A stretch of DNA of 64,000 bases from Icerya purchasi (GCA_039619475.1 CM077115.1:485534400-485598399); one strand, 5' to 3'. Shown: positions 21,963-34,829, counted from the first letter of the stretch. Numbers and translations: made by a program. Notes: generated by a model from the letters alone, not told the origin.

Positions 21963-22919
21963 AATACACAGATTATAAAATGTCCATTAAAAACTAAAAG
22001 AAAAAAGCTGGTCCGTTATTTCGAAAATCCGTTGAACCGTTATATCGAAGACCGACGCACTTATTTTCTTCTTCTTCAAAAAAAAAAGAAAACTATTTTT
22101 ATTTTACCATTTTTATTGCAAATATTTTTGAGTGATAATACAGACAGATCAACCCAAAATATTCCGGCTTTTTGTTGTGATCGGTCATTTAATTCTAAAA
22201 TTTCTCCTATATTCTAATGGTAACTTTTTGGCTGATTTCTGTCTGTTTACAAGCAAAAGAGAAATACGCCCTAAGGTACTTTTTTTTTTTCTTCTAGTAT
22301 TTATTTTAATGACTCTGTCAGTACTTAGCGATATACACCGATATGGTCGTATGGAGAAACCACTGATCGGTACAGTTTCAGTTATCATTCGAGTCAGTCC
22401 TGATGATCCGATATTAGACGCAATAATGTTTACGTAATATTTCCGTTAGTTATTAGCGTGTAAATGGTGCTATGGTAGTTTCAGATTCTTATTCGTGGTA
22501 ATTTTAACATTGATAATATTTGGGGTTTTCGTCTATTGTTTTTTTTCATGGTAAATCGGTAATATTTTAAGTCAACCGAATTTTCGTTATATTACTAAAA
22601 AATTTTCTGGACACTCCATTTTTTAACGTGTTTATTTCAATGACTGCTGAGTATCTTCGTTTATCGATAATTGATCCGCATTAACACAAGTTACCCGTGC
22701 ATATAAATACGCATAAAACGAAAAAAAGAGGAAATACAGGTAACAAACGTATAACTTACTCTTTACGAAGTCAGTAAAAATACTCTGAATCAGATTTATG
22801 AAAGAATAAAAAAAAAACAGAAATTCTAGCTTTTAACAAATAAAATTAAACGGTTAATGGGGGAAAAAAACTTAATGTAAAAAATTTTTAGTTCTAACTC
22901 GCACTTGATAAAATGGTTA
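21963..22919. other. No gene seen
   Basis: AT-rich sequence; small frames at 22032-22437 have no recognisable domain. Confidence 0.5.
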
Positions 22920-23700
22920 ATCGTTAAACTAAATGATCACTTATAATAGAAATTTACCCTAAAGAAACTGAGTGTCATAATTTAGGTAATTTGAGAGAAT
23001 ACAGAGCGGTACATCAGTGATGGCGGAGTGCGAGAAAGCCGAGCATGTTCCATGGAGGAGTAGGGAGGAAGAACCAGAGCAGAACTGACACATGGACGGA
23101 GAGAATGTTCTTTCAAATAACAAGTAGTTGCGTTGTATGACAAACGCGTGATTTAAAGCAGCATGTTTCATGATGGAAGATGTCAATTGCATATTTTTCG
23201 TAAAAGACGGTTTTATGATCCCCACTCAACCATCGTACGATCGTAGCAGTACGCTTTCATTTTACAAATTGTGGAGCTCCAAACGGCATTGGTACGAGTA
23301 GAATGCTGACATGACCGCTAAGTCGGCTCCCGTCCATTTCTATAGATTCTCGCGTGACCAGGCACCCATAAAAACGTTATTTGACATCTTGTCGGATGGA
23401 GTTGTTTCAAAATGCAGCTAACCTTCAGTGTCAGGGTATCCTTGTTATTTCGTGTTGAAATAGCTTTCAGGGGCACCAAGGAATCCGTTATTGAGAATAT
23501 GTTTCTATCTGTACAACCTGTTTTTAAACATACATCGAGACTACTACATATGGCATAAAATTCTGCTTCCTACATAGAACAGCAATCATTTAGGCGTACT
23601 AAAATAGTTTCACTGACCTTTTTTTTTTTTTTTTTACGCAGCGGTTGAAGATGGACTAATACACAGCGTCTGCTTTGAAGGCATCAATATGAATCTGCAG
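22920..23700 (-). mobile_element. LINE group A, RNase H and C-terminus (minus strand)
   Basis: On the minus strand, from about 23610, the reading is EAEFYAICSSLDVCLKTGC (Glu motif), ITDSLVPLKAI (Asp-Ser motif) and CQITFLWVPGHA (His motif). After shifts follow HAALNHAFVIQRNYLLFERT and a knuckle CQFC...HGTC, ending at 22959. A T-run at 23619-23635 (A-run on this strand) interrupts the start of RNase H. With 24183-24560 it is probably one copy running leftwards. Confidence 0.75.
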
Positions 23701-24182
23701 AGAGTAACAATGACTGTTGATGGCGTTTATGTTAAGAGTCGATGTGCAGTTACTTCTAAGAGAAATAAATCTATCTTTACTAGCATATATTCCCAAGGAG
23801 GAAGTTTATGGTACGAAGTCGCAAGATTTGACAATACCGCTGTCGATTGTTTTATTAAGTTAGGAATTGGATCATTAGTAAAATATATTTATAAATATAC
23901 AGGAATATTTATAACATTAGGAAAACAATTAGTTTTATAATAGTGAAGGTACCATTATATGACACGAGCGATAATGAAAAGACGAATAAGATTGAGAAAA
24001 GATATTTCAACGGGAAAACAAACATTTGGCAAGAAAGAAATTCAATGTAAGTTAAAAAGTAAGCGAATAGATGTTTGGTGAACAGGATTTAAGTAACGAT
24101 TGGCTAGCTAACCCGGTACTCGTAATTTAATCCGGAAAGCATTTTAATCGGCAGCTTGAAGTCCATACTGAATTTAAATTCT
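23701..24182. other. Spacer inside the probable LINE copy
   Basis: Between RT (24183-24560) and RNase H (22920-23700), read on the minus strand, this should be the thumb/linker of the same LINE. I could not read it as protein. The plus-strand frame 23689-23940 is unsupported. Confidence 0.35.
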
Positions 24183-24560
24183 TTACGCATTTATTTTTAA
24201 GATTGGTAATTTGGACGCTCGGTCTAGAAAATTTACGGTTTGAGAAAAAGGCAAAGGAGAACTATTAATAAGAAGATTAATTTTCCGGTGGACTGTATGC
24301 AGATGATTCCTGTGAAAGTTGACATAGCTAGATTCGGATATAGAAAAGTTTTGTCGATGCACTGTCCAAGTAATTAGTTTATTTATTGCAGGACTGAAAG
24401 ATGCGAATAAGATTGAATACATTTGGATCATCAGTCAATGGTCGGGCTGTTACTGTATGATATAGCTGGAGACTTTGGATTAATAATGTTACACTCACAA
24501 AATCAGATCTCTGCGGCATTCCATTCTCAATAGGAATAGGAAAGGACATACAGAGTCGAC
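24183..24560 (-). mobile_element. LINE group A reverse transcriptase, motifs B-D (minus strand)
   Basis: From 24555 down, one frame reads PIENGMPQRSDFVSVTLL (motif B, normally GVPQGSxLS) and LTDDPNVFNLI (motif C, normally xADD). The adjoining frame from 24431 reads INKLITWTVHRQNFSIS, then FSQTVNFLDRA (motif D/E region, normally FLG). The catalytic Asp pair is present but its context is worn, and the frame shifts near motif C. Confidence 0.65.
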
Positions 24561-26329
24561 TTCAACTTGTATTTCTCTGTTGTGCGCCATTTATCGCAGC
24601 ATTTTTTAGTTTTAATAGTAAGTTTCAGCGTCCAAAAGTATTGCGTACACACATTGTTCATTGCTCCTCAGGCGTGGCTTTGTTGCAGAAAGCATGTGCA
24701 TCAAACCATACTGGCCATTTGTAATATTACGCGCATAATTTATATAATCCGAATATGAGCGAATATTTCTAAAGAAAGTCTGGAGTTCATTATAAGAAAA
24801 ATTAAGGCGTACATGGCCAGAAAGAAATATAGAAAGCTGACTTTCCCACTAGCCTATTTATGCCGTCCACCCCTTTTTTTTTTGGCGGATTTTTACTGTC
24901 GGAAGACGTTGGGAGAGAAGCGAGAAATCGAAAAAAAGTTCATGTCTTGTTACGCGCACTCTCTATTTTCCCATCATATTGAAGAATTTCAGAAGTGCTG
25001 CGTTTTACAAAGGACCGTACATTATTTGGTTGTATTTGTGCTGCATCAGATGCAGTCTTTTATGCTGAGAGCTTTTAGCAAGTGACAACATGTGGTACCA
25101 GCCAATAACATTAGGCGGAACTTCAAGTTCATTACGAGTCTTCATTGTTTGATATTCAATGTAATAGTATTAATATGGTATTATTCGACTCCCGATCATT
25201 AAGGAAGGATAAATGTCACATTATGTACTTCGTATTGCTTAAAAGAAGTAATTCTGAGAACTCACTCTTTGATTCCTCGAACGAAGAATAACTAAACAAA
25301 ATGAATTTTGCAAGAACCAGATTTTCTGTGTAACTAAGGTTCACTTTTCCTATTTGTCACTAATTTTCTTTAGTGGATTCACTCGCTCTTTGGCATCCGA
25401 TTAAATAAAAATAATTATACTAGACATAAAACATAAACAAATAAGAGATAATGTAACATTATCCTTTCGAAAAAAAGTAACGTTAACTGTGTTGTCGATA
25501 TTATTGTTATTTAATCGCATAATTTCGAAGTTTTTTTGTTTTCGTTTTGGATCGCAGACTACATTGCGCTATAAAATTACAAAATGCCGCTTCGTCGCAA
25601 TAATAATAAAGTGTTACACGCTGCAGTAAAAGACAAAAAAGTTATTCTCGCTAAGGTATATAGAGCTAAAAAAAGAAAAAAAAAAAAAAGAAATAGAGCG
25701 TAAACATTTATAAATATGGATGTATATCGAGCAATTTTAATTCGCTGAACAGTTATTTAAACAAAAGAAAATATCAATAGTAATGCGCCATCTGATTTTA
25801 AAATTATTTAAATAATTAAAATCCCTCGGCACAATTTATGTTATTTTTAAAGTTCCCCCCTATTTTTACTTTTTGCAACCACACTTACTCATCTATCGTA
25901 AGAGAGTAACAAACCTATTTTTTCCCTTTTTAGGGTTCCCTAACTATGAGTATTAACGCAGCGCGAGAGTTATTTTTGCTATATTCCTAATTGACAAAAT
26001 CAAGATTCAAACCGGGTCCCAAATAAACGAAACACAATTAACTAATGTAACGCTAATTAGTTAAAAAGCTTAGTCTTTCGCTTAAGTCAAGAGTGTAAGT
26101 TAAAATGAGAAATTTATATTAAATTAGTTTCTATGGAATTTTTCAAAATTTCCAAAAGCGCGCAATACAGCCGTAATAAATTTTGGCATCCGTGTCGCTA
26201 AACGATAATGTTGCGTAAGACCGTTAACATTTTTATCGTTAAAGTTATTAGCATTTTAATAACTTCAGTTTTGAAATACAGCCTGGCCATATTCATACAG
26301 TAGCGTAAGGTGTGTTTCCCAATTTAAAG
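24561..26329. other. No gene seen
   Basis: A 90-codon frame at 24813-25085 has no recognisable domain. The rest is AT-rich with A-runs near 25672-25689. Confidence 0.45.
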
Positions 26330-27400
26330 GAGTATTATCATCATCATTATCATCCAAGTATTTCAGTCATTCGACCGGGGGTCGCCTTTATGGTCTTCCA
26401 CTTGTTCCCGTTCCGTTGCAGCTCTTTTCAATTCTTCGTGCCTATCGATGTCTATTTATATTTTAATAAGATCAATCAATTTCAGTCTCGGTTTTTTTTT
26501 CAAATTTAGGAGTAGCGATTGTTCTTCTTATTTTGTCTATAAACAGCTCTCCATATCTTAAAACGTGACCGATCTCCAGCTAATCTTGTTGTTCGAACCT
26601 ATTGCAAGAGGTTTCTCTCTTCTTAGACTCCTTTAAAGTCCTCACCATCCGCGCGAGATATAAAAGCATCGAATCAGATGTAACATTCAAGTTCCCGTAG
26701 CATATTGCCAACACCTATAACTCCACGCATTTTCTCACTTCCATCGATACACTGTCTGGTGGTAACCTGTATTTTTTTCAGAAAGACCCTTTTCCCTACG
26801 TCGATTCTTTGTGCAAACGTTTTCTATACCTTATCTGTTATTATCTTCACTTGCTCCAGTTTTTTGCCACTAATCGATACATCAAAATATATCAAACATT
26901 TGTTCGCTCTTCTTTGCGAGAATGGTTTTTCATTTTCTCGATATTTATTTCTACTTCATCCTTATCTGATGCGCTGTTCCGTTTTTGCATCATTTTAGCG
27001 AAGCCCTCCTGCTAAGGGTATGGGACTCATTTTATTGTTTTTTTTTAATGGGTTATCTATTACTAATATTTAGTCATCCGTGAATTCGTTTATTTGAACA
27101 TTCTTCTGATTTTAATGCTTTCCAGGACTTCTTCTATTGCTTCATTTTCATCACTTTCGCGTATATGTTAAAAAGTGCCGATGACAGTAAACATTCTTGA
27201 CACGTACTTCTACATATTTTGATTTCAATTCTGCTAGTAAATCGATTCTTCCAGTATATTTATTTTTCACGCGGCATTTTACATTAGTGCAGTCCGTTTG
27301 TGTTTGGTAAAAATACTTTTTCTTTTAATGTCGAAAGTAAATGTTTCCACTCGACTGTGTCAAATGTTTTAACGTAGTCGACGAAACACGTGCGCAAGCT
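26330..27400 (-). mobile_element. RTE-like LINE, RT to 3' end (minus strand)
   Basis: Reading leftwards, FVDYVKTFDTVEWK (27385-27342) is RT motif A. TCQECLLSSALFNIYAKVM (about 27200-27140) is motif B (QGCxLSPxLFNxY). Further on, PRLKLIDLIKI (26495-26455) and EELKRAATEREQVED match the C-terminus of RTE-related LINEs without RNase H. The copy ends in a (GAT)n-like tail (26337-26357), typical of these elements. Many stops and shifts are present. Confidence 0.75.
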
Positions 27401-27601
27401 ACGATTTAAGCATACACTAGCATCATATGATTTATACAGAGATATGCACTGTGCGGATACATTGCTCCTTCAATGAAGCATTAATACTTCTACCAATGCT
27501 ACATTGAAACGAGTAAAGCGGCCACTATTCCAACTGCTACTAATAGAAGTAATATTGAGAATTGTTTAGATTTGCTTTACGTCTCCTCTATTTTCATGCA
27601 T

Positions 27602-27619
27602 ACACACACACACACGTAT

Positions 27620-27680
<61 letters not shown>
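27602..27680. repeat. (AC)n then (TA)n microsatellite
   Basis: (AC)n at 27602-27615 runs via TACATACA into uninterrupted (TA)n at 27626-27680. Confidence 0.95.
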
Positions 27681-27683
<3 letters not shown>

Positions 27684-28029
27684 TACAACGTAATTCTTAG
27701 GCTACCCCCCATTAGAAAAAATGTCCCAGTTTTATGTAACGTTTGTTATATTTTATAGGATTTTTGTTATTGTTATTTAAAAAATGTCACAATTTTATGT
27801 AACGAAATATGTAACGAAAAATGTAACGAAAAAATGTCCTAATTTTATGTAATGAAAGTTAAATGTTAGGATAGGATTTTTGTGATTATGTTATTTTTGT
27901 TTGTGTTGATGCTAGTAAGAATTACGTTGTAAATTTTGATCATTTTATACAAAATATAGAAGAGAAAGAGACAGAAATGAAAGCAAGAGGAGTCAAGGGG
28001 CACAGCCCCTTGCGAGGCCAAAATGGCCG

Positions 28030-28033
<4 letters not shown>
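27681..28033. mobile_element. Inverted-repeat element with paired GC hairpins, between (TA)n tracts
   Basis: TTACAACGTAATTCTTA (27683-27699) recurs inverted at 27916-27932. Between them a word like ATGTAACG is repeated several times. Downstream lies a 7-bp hairpin AAGGGGC-ACA-GCCCCTT (27995-28011) and a second small hairpin GGCC-AAAAT-GGCC (28016-28028), both unusually GC-rich here. (TA)n tracts border both sides, which suggests insertion into and duplication of a TA-rich site. The class is unknown. Confidence 0.5.

Positions 28034-28081
<48 letters not shown>
28034..28081. repeat. (TA)n microsatellite
   Basis: About 24 uninterrupted TA repeats. Confidence 0.95.
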
Positions 28082-28084
<3 letters not shown>

Positions 28085-28654
28085 TGCAGTAAAAAAAGGC
28101 TGTCAATCATTGTAAAATTAAAATTCTGTTAAAAGTCAAAAGATTTCTCTGTTCCTTGATTGTGTGAAATGAAGTTAGTCAGGGAACTGATTAAGTACAG
28201 ATTATTAGTTTTATTCACTTGTTCTGATAAATGCCCGCTGTATCATTACCTTACAAGACTTAATTGATAGAATCTGAGCGTGGTGTAGCATTAGAGTGTT
28301 AAAATAATGAAAATATCCTGTCCACCAGTAGAAACTGCTATCGCTTTAATGAAGTAAATAAGTAAATTCTAATAAAACAGAATGTAAGCTATCTGGGCAC
28401 GTGCCTGTATCGCAGACATACTTGGCACAAACATATTATCACTAAAGGGAAATATTAAAACAAGAAAAAATTCCTGGCCATAAGACAGACGGTTTTCAAT
28501 AAACATAAATTACTGGTTGTGAACTTCGGCATTGTAGCACAGATACAAATATTACGAGTTTGGGAATGATAATTAGTGCCCTCCATGATACGTAAGTAAT
28601 AAAACTCTTTAACATGGAATTTACAAAACCCCATTTTAAAAATTAAATCAATCA
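28082..28654. other. No gene seen
   Basis: No supported frame or repeat; ordinary AT-rich spacer. Confidence 0.5.
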
Positions 28655-28835
28655 ATAATGTGTATTTCAGTCACTTGACTGGTTCGTCCCTATCGCTCAA
28701 GTCTTCCACGTTTTCTAGTCTGCTGCTGATCTCTTCAATTCTCTTGTTTCCTTTTTAACGGTATCTAAAAGGTTTTGTCTCGATCTTCCTTGCGGTCTGC
28801 GTGCAGATATTTTCCCTTCTATTACATTGGTCAGT
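28655..28835 (-). mobile_element. RTE-like LINE C-terminal relic (minus strand)
   Basis: The minus-strand reading gives LTNVIEGKI-like sequence, then KRIEEISSRLENVED and LSDRDEPVK, parallel to the C-terminus of the copy at 26330-27400 (VIEGKxxGxRxxGRxRxxxxD...ELKRxAxxRExVED). Short and worn. Confidence 0.5.
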
Positions 28836-29339
28836 AAGCTTTAAACATGAACCTGAAAACCTATCGGGAATTTTAGCTGTAAAGAGGCTTGGAAATGGAG
28901 TTTGCCGCAACGAATATGGAACTCTCTGTCATTCCGGTCACGCTAGTAGTGTTATCTAGTGTATGGTGCTGAAATATTGATTAATAATAAATGGGAGAAA
29001 GCTGCATACAAACTGAACTGCAATTTCCGAAGAACGTTGTATATTGGTTCCGAGTTTAAGCAAAATGGAGAAATTTAATTTAGGTGTGTACCGGATTAAA
29101 AAAGCAATGAGTGAAATAAAGCATATCTAGAAAAAAATAAAGAAACAAAAAACGAACATACTAAAATGAGAAGTTTTAATGCGAGAATTGCGAACTTAAG
29201 ACTAAAAAAGAACTAATTGACTAAAATCCGGACTGGTGAACTAAAATCGGCGGCGATGGATTGACATTTCAAAATAGAGAGTGATTGAAAGATCATCATA
29301 TGTTGTTTTTTCCATTTAATTGAGCATGCCGACAAAGGT
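28836..29339. other. No gene seen
   Basis: No supported feature. Confidence 0.45.
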
Positions 29340-29990
29340 CCTCTGCTCAGAAACAATTAAAAAACAAAAAGGAAGTAGTCAGTTAGACACTGATACAGTG
29401 AAGGAAGAAAGACTAGAATAATGGACAAACAAGGAAGTAACAGGATGTAAGAAGCACAGTAAGGACTAGAAAGCCTGAGAAGTAATAAAACGGAATAAAG
29501 AAGGACGCATTCTGTGAAGGGAGATGAACATTCAAAAAAGATATGATTAGGATCACAAATAGCTTCGTCATTAGGATGAAGACGACAGTTTGGGAAAGGT
29601 GTTAAAAGAAAACGAAAACGTGAGGAAAACATAAGACTATATTAAAGGCGTAAATAAACAATAAGCAAGCTATTTAATTATCATAAATGATAACAGGAAT
29701 CTACAGCAAATCATAAGAGCAGAAGAATCGTAAAGTTGCATGGATAAAGAAGAAAAAATTAATAGATGAAAAGCGCTCACGAAGCTCGATATAATCAAAT
29801 AATTGTGGAGAAATAGCGATTAGGGGAAATGTAAATAGTGGTATGTAAGATAGCCATTAATTAATTTAGAAAACTAAAAGGAGGGAAACGAAAAGATTCA
29901 AAAAAATTAGAGTATGGTTTAGAATAAAGGAAGTTCCGAGACACGATCAAGCTTCTTCAAACCAGTAGTAAAAAAGGTTGCATGAGAGGG
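29340..29990 (-). mobile_element. LINE family B, 3' fragment (minus strand)
   Basis: Minus strand from 29632: SSRFRFLLTPFPNC, then CDPNHIFFECSSPF. This matches the C-terminal knuckle of the copy at 33990-34110 (SRFRFALSPSPFC and NHILFECSAF). Upstream to about 29990 the reading is degraded. It begins within the C-terminal part of the LINE. Confidence 0.7.
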
Positions 29991-30350
29991 AACTAAGGAA
30001 TTGTTAGTGCAGTGATTTTTTTATTTAATTAAGTATTAGTTATCTAAAGCGGAAATATGAAGTGAATAAATAAAACAAATATGGGGGAGGGGAGGAAATT
30101 AGAAGGAGATACGAGAGAAAGCGCTAGTATGATGAGAAAAAAGTTGAACAAACTGGTCGTAGTGATAAAATTTACTTATCTAGCGTTCGATGGTTCGTTA
30201 AAGAAATCCGTGAGATCATTCATTTATTTCTTTCTATTGGCTATTTTTGTCGCGGTAGGATTATTTTATATTTTCGGTAATTTAATCATTACCGCAGCTT
30301 GCGAGCTAATAAACTAAGTGTAGACTGTTTATTAGACTTCTACAATTTTC

Positions 30351-30622
30351 TGTCGCGCACAAGAGCCACCGGCGGTTGAGCACATTCTCATAAATTGCCC
30401 TACATTCCAATCCTCCAGAACGAGACACGGATTTGATAACATCAGTCATGTTCTCTCAAACTCAGAAGCGAACCAAAGTGCAGTCTTCCAGTTCGTCAGG
30501 GACAGTGGATTAGGGGCATTCCTGTAACCGGAAACTCTCAGGCCGTAATAGTCTAGATATTATACACGGCCCGGGGTAGAACCACGGTTTGAGAAATTAA
30601 AAAAAAAAAAAAAAAAAAAAAA
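30351..30622 (+). mobile_element. LINE group A, truncated 3' end with poly(A)
   Basis: An open frame reads CRAQEPPAVEHILINCPTF (zinc knuckle), then NISHVLSNSEANQSAVFQF and a stop at about 30526. A 3' UTR with a stem-loop (GGCCGT 30541-30546 with ACGGCC 30566-30571, extended by AATA/TATT) is followed by a 24-base A-run (30599-30622). The frame is intact over this part, so it is younger than most copies here. Confidence 0.85.
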
Positions 30623-33600
30623 TCCATGTAGCGCTGTTATCTGAAACTTGGCTTAAATATTCCTCGTCTCTTGATTTCAAAGGTTATTCTCTAGTTCAAT
30701 CTGATCGTATGGATGGGTATGGTGGTGTTGCGATTTTAATTAGATACAATCTATCCTATCTCACCAACAATATCCCATTTCTTCCTCCGTCCCTTCCTAA
30801 CCACCCTAACCTCCCTAACATGATCCATACTTCACTTGAAAATCTTCTCCCGAATTCTATACATATTACTTGCGTGTACATCCCTCCCAACTCCAGCCTC
30901 TCTAGTTTTCCTTTGCCTTCATTCCTTTCATCCGTATCTGATCCATTTATTATTGGTGGAGACTGGAATGTGCGCTCCCCTATGTGGGGCTGCGCAGGGC
31001 GCAATCCTAATGGTGTGACTCTGGAAAATTTCATCCTAAACCATAATCTTTTTCTCCGTAGCGATCGTTCTAGTACATTCTTCAAATATCCATCTTCTTC
31101 TAGTGCAATCGATCTCTCGTTTTCATCTCCGAATCTTGGTCTTGTAAGCTCCTGGAGAACTCTCGACGGCGATGTACCCATTCTCCTAACTCTCAACAAC
31201 GCGCTTCCTTCTAAACCTTTCAGGACCTTGCACTCTCCTCACTGGCTTCTTTCCAAAACAGATTGGCCTGAATTCCGATCTTTGGTGGATTCCTCACTCC
31301 CCCTTATTCTGGATTTTCCCGATCCGTCATCCCAGTACAATTTCTTCATTCAATCTCTATATTCTGCTCTTTCCGCTTCCTCCCCTCCTTCTTCCTTTTC
31401 ACACAGTCGTTCTTCTTCATATGCCTCCTCTCTTTGGTGGAATGAGGAGTGTAAAGTTGCCTTCCGAAGAAGCACCGCTACCTTTAAAGCTCTTGTTCCT
31501 CAATATCCAACTTTTTACCTCACAAAGAAGCCAACGTAAAAGCTCGGTACATCTTAAAATCTGCCAAGAGGAACTCTTGGAAATCATTTTGTTCCTCTTT
31601 CTCTAGAGATACGCCTCTCCTTAAGATATGGAAAATGGCCAAGGCGTTCAGATCTCCTCTTTCTGAACGTCCCCACCATTCCCATCCTTCTTTGCCTAAA
31701 CTTCACTCTTTCTGGGACTCTATTGCTCCTCAATATGTCCTCACTTTCGAGGAATCGAACATTCCTTCACTCCCGAATTCCTCAGAACCTCATTTCCTAT
31801 CGTCTCCTTTCCGTTATGAGGAACTCTTGTCCGTCCTTATCAAATCCTCTTCTTCTGCTCCTGGCTTGGACGGTCTTTCTTCCCCTATTCTTAAAAAACT
31901 CTATCCTTTCTCGCTGCTCTCCCTTCTGAATATTTTCAACTCTTTCCTACTCTCTGGTTTTACTCCCGAGTCTTGGAACGACTTTATCGTCATTCCAATT
32001 CCTAAAAAAAATCAGCCTTCCGTCCTATCACCCTAGCCTCATGTCTGCGCAAACTCTTTGTAGGTTTAATAAACAACCGTCTTATTTGGTGGCTTGAGCA
32101 TAATAATCTAGTTCCTTCTAATATGTTCGGTTTTCGCCCCGGGCTTGGCCCGGTAGATTTCATCAGTTACTTCCTTGCAGATATCTATAAATCATTCCTA
32201 TCAAAGAAATTTACTGTCGCTTCTATTGTCGATGTCTGCTCTGCATTCGATAATGTGCATATTCCCTCTCTGGGCTCCAAACTCCTTTTTCTTATTTTTC
32301 CTTTGATTTTTATCACTCTTATACTCAACCTTTTTTGACATAGAATACTTTATCTATCTTCTCCTTCTCTTTCCTATTTCAGATGCGTCTATCGGGAGCT
32401 TCCTCAGGGTTACTGCCTTAGCCCCACTCTTTTTAAAATTCACTCTTTCGATATTGCTTCACTTCCTATTCCCTCTTTCTCTCTCCTTTTTGCTGATGAC
32501 ATTTTAGTTTATTTCATCTCAGATGATCTGTCCTCCACTACCAACGAGTTAAATCATTCATTGTCCCGTCTTAGCAATGTTCTCTCTACTCACCACCTCT
32601 CTCTTTCCCCTTCCAAGTCTTCCTGTATGATTTTTGCTCTCCGCCCACCGTGCTTTTATAAACATCAGCGTATCTGGTACACCTATTCCCACTGTTAATT
32701 CCATATGTTACCTAGGTCTTTTCTTAAATAGTCGCCTTACATTTCATGGACATATTAATTACATCTATAATTCCTCGAGCAAAAGACATAATCTCCTCAA
32801 ATCTTTATCTCCGCTCAGATGGGGTAGCGACCCGTGCATTCTATTAATTCTATATAAATCAATTATTTGGTCCAAACTCGATTATTGTTCCTTCATTTAT
32901 GGCAATGCCTCCAAATTTCTCCTTTCGAAACTTGACGTAATTTAGAATTCCTGCCTTCGCCTATACATTGGCCCTTTAAAATCTTCTTCTATTCCTGCGA
33001 TTCTGTCCGAATCTTCCACTCAACCTCTATCCATTCGTCGTTCACTCCTCGGTTATCGTTTTTTAATAAAACGCCTCCCCATTTTGTCATCCAATATTAT
33101 TCCTTCCTATCTTCATATCAAAAATCACTGGCGCTTGGCGCCTCATAGAATTCCGATTTTATCGCATATAGCTGCTCGTGTTTCCAATTTTTCTCCCTAC
33201 GTTTCCTCTTATAACAGTCTTCCTTACTTTTCTTTCGATTTTAATAGCATATGGCACTCCATCAATTTCTCCTCCCTTCCAGTCCGAGCTAATTCTTCCT
33301 CTCACCAATGTAGTCAACTTCGAATTTCTTCAGCTGCTGAACTCTTCTTTCCTTCCCATGCCTTAATCTTCTCGAATGACTCCAAGAATGATGGGGGCGT
33401 GGGTGGTGCGTATACGTCTCCTACGTTCTTGCACTCTGAGTCTTTCAGACTTCCTTTTTTCTGCTCCATTTTCTCGGACGAATCGATCTCAATTCTTCGT
33501 GCCATTCATTTTTTATCCTCTACAAATGGGGTTCACAAATTCCTGATCGTTCCGGATTCCAAAGGCGTTCTTCAAGCCATCTCCTCTCCTCCTTCTCATT

Positions 33601-34300
33601 CTTCTGACGGCATCATTCTCTCTATTCGATCTCTCGTCTCCTCTTTGTTCTCGTCGCGTTCCATTCTCATAGACTTTCTATCGGTTCCTAGTCATTCCAA
33701 TATTGAGGAAAATGACTCAGCTGACTCTTTAGCTCGCTCGCCGCCCACAATGGTCCTTTTCTCGACTCTTTCCCTTCTTCAGACATTCTTTCTCTATCAC
33801 GCTCTAATCATTGCAGACTTTGGTTGGACATGTATCGATCTTTATTCTCAAATCACTTTCCGCAGTACCGTCTTATTCAACTGGTTCCTCGTTTCTTGCC
33901 TTGGTTTCATTCTATTTCTGTCTATGTCGTTCCACTGTTGTTTCCTTAATTAGAATCAGAATTAATCATTCTCTACTCACCTCTTCTCGCTTTCGATTTG
34001 CTTTGTCCCCTTCTCCTTTCTGCTCTCCTCACGCTTGTGAGCCTTCTTATATTTGTGAATCAAATCATATCCTTTTCGAATGTTCTGCATTCCTCAACGA
34101 ACGCTCCCTTCTTTACGCCTAATTTTCGGCTTTGGGTCTTCCTACTCCCTTTAACGCTACCTGTATCCTTTCCTTGCCTTCAGTTATTCCGTTGCTGCTG
34201 TCCTTTGTTTTTTACTTTTCTGACCGCCTGGCTATTTAGTTCTATCTCTTAATTTACCATGTTGTTGAGACAGGGCCGCTAGGAAAAAACAAAAAAACTA
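30623..34300 (+). mobile_element. LINE family B, near-complete ORF2 (EN-RT-RNase H), decayed
   Basis: It starts exactly after the poly(A) of the preceding LINE. Endonuclease: LLSETWL, GYGGVAILIR, GGDWNVRSPMWGC, SSSSAIDLSFSSPNL (30640-31200). RT: SSSAPGLDGLSSPILKKL (31850-31905), AFRPITLASC after a shift at an A8 run near 32003-32010, SIVDVCSAFDNV (motif A), ELPQGYCLSPTLF (motif B), LLFADDILVY (motif C, about 32490), SICYLGLFLN (about 32700). RNase H: ALIFSNDSKNDGGVGGAY (33360; the usual TDGS has become SNDS), VPDSKGVLQAI, VPSHSNIEENDSADSLA. C-terminal knuckle at 33990-34110. Stops near 32336 and 32943 and shifts near 31520, 32010, 32640 and 33950 make it dead. The coding strand is strikingly T+C-rich (Ser, Leu, Phe, Pro). 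A 3' UTR follows to about 34300. Confidence 0.88.
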
Positions 34301-34829
34301 ACCAATTAACGAAAGCAACAATTCCCAATTACTTTAATTTAAATATTTCCATCTTTGATAATTCCTTGCGATAACTATCATACCAGCTTCACTGTAGCTA
34401 CTCGTCCGGTTATTAATAATCTATCAGCAGCATTTACGAATTTTCTTTCTTGTCATAACTGTTCGCTTCCTTTACTTTGTCGCTTCGTTTTCGACTTTTC
34501 TGTTCAACAATTTGCAATTCAGTTAACTTTCTCCTTGTATTTCCTTTATAGGTCCCTTTGTTTTGACATTGTTATCAGTGTGCCGCTGTAGTAGTTTAAT
34601 TCCATCTAACACAGTGGCCGTGCTATAATTTTTGGAACACTTTAGCAGCAATTCGTTTATTTGCCATTAGAATAAACCTGGATATGTTTTATATTAGCCA
34701 TACACTTAACGTGGCCAGTTTGGTCTGCCCCATAGTCTGCCTTATTCTTTACAGAGAGACTTTTTAGACAGTAATTATTACTACCAGCCTATTCGATTTT
34801 AGGGAATTCTCAAACATATTTATCCTTGA
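34301..34829. other. No gene seen
   Basis: AT-rich; may include the 5' part of the next LINE copy, but nothing is readable. Confidence 0.4.

Noticed and set aside
30081..30317. 78-codon frame with a hydrophobic C-terminal half
   Set aside because: Could encode a membrane segment but lies between LINE fragments with no homology or gene signals.
30756..31199. 147-codon minus-strand frame
   Set aside because: Antisense shadow of the family-B LINE endonuclease, open because the sense strand is pyrimidine-rich.
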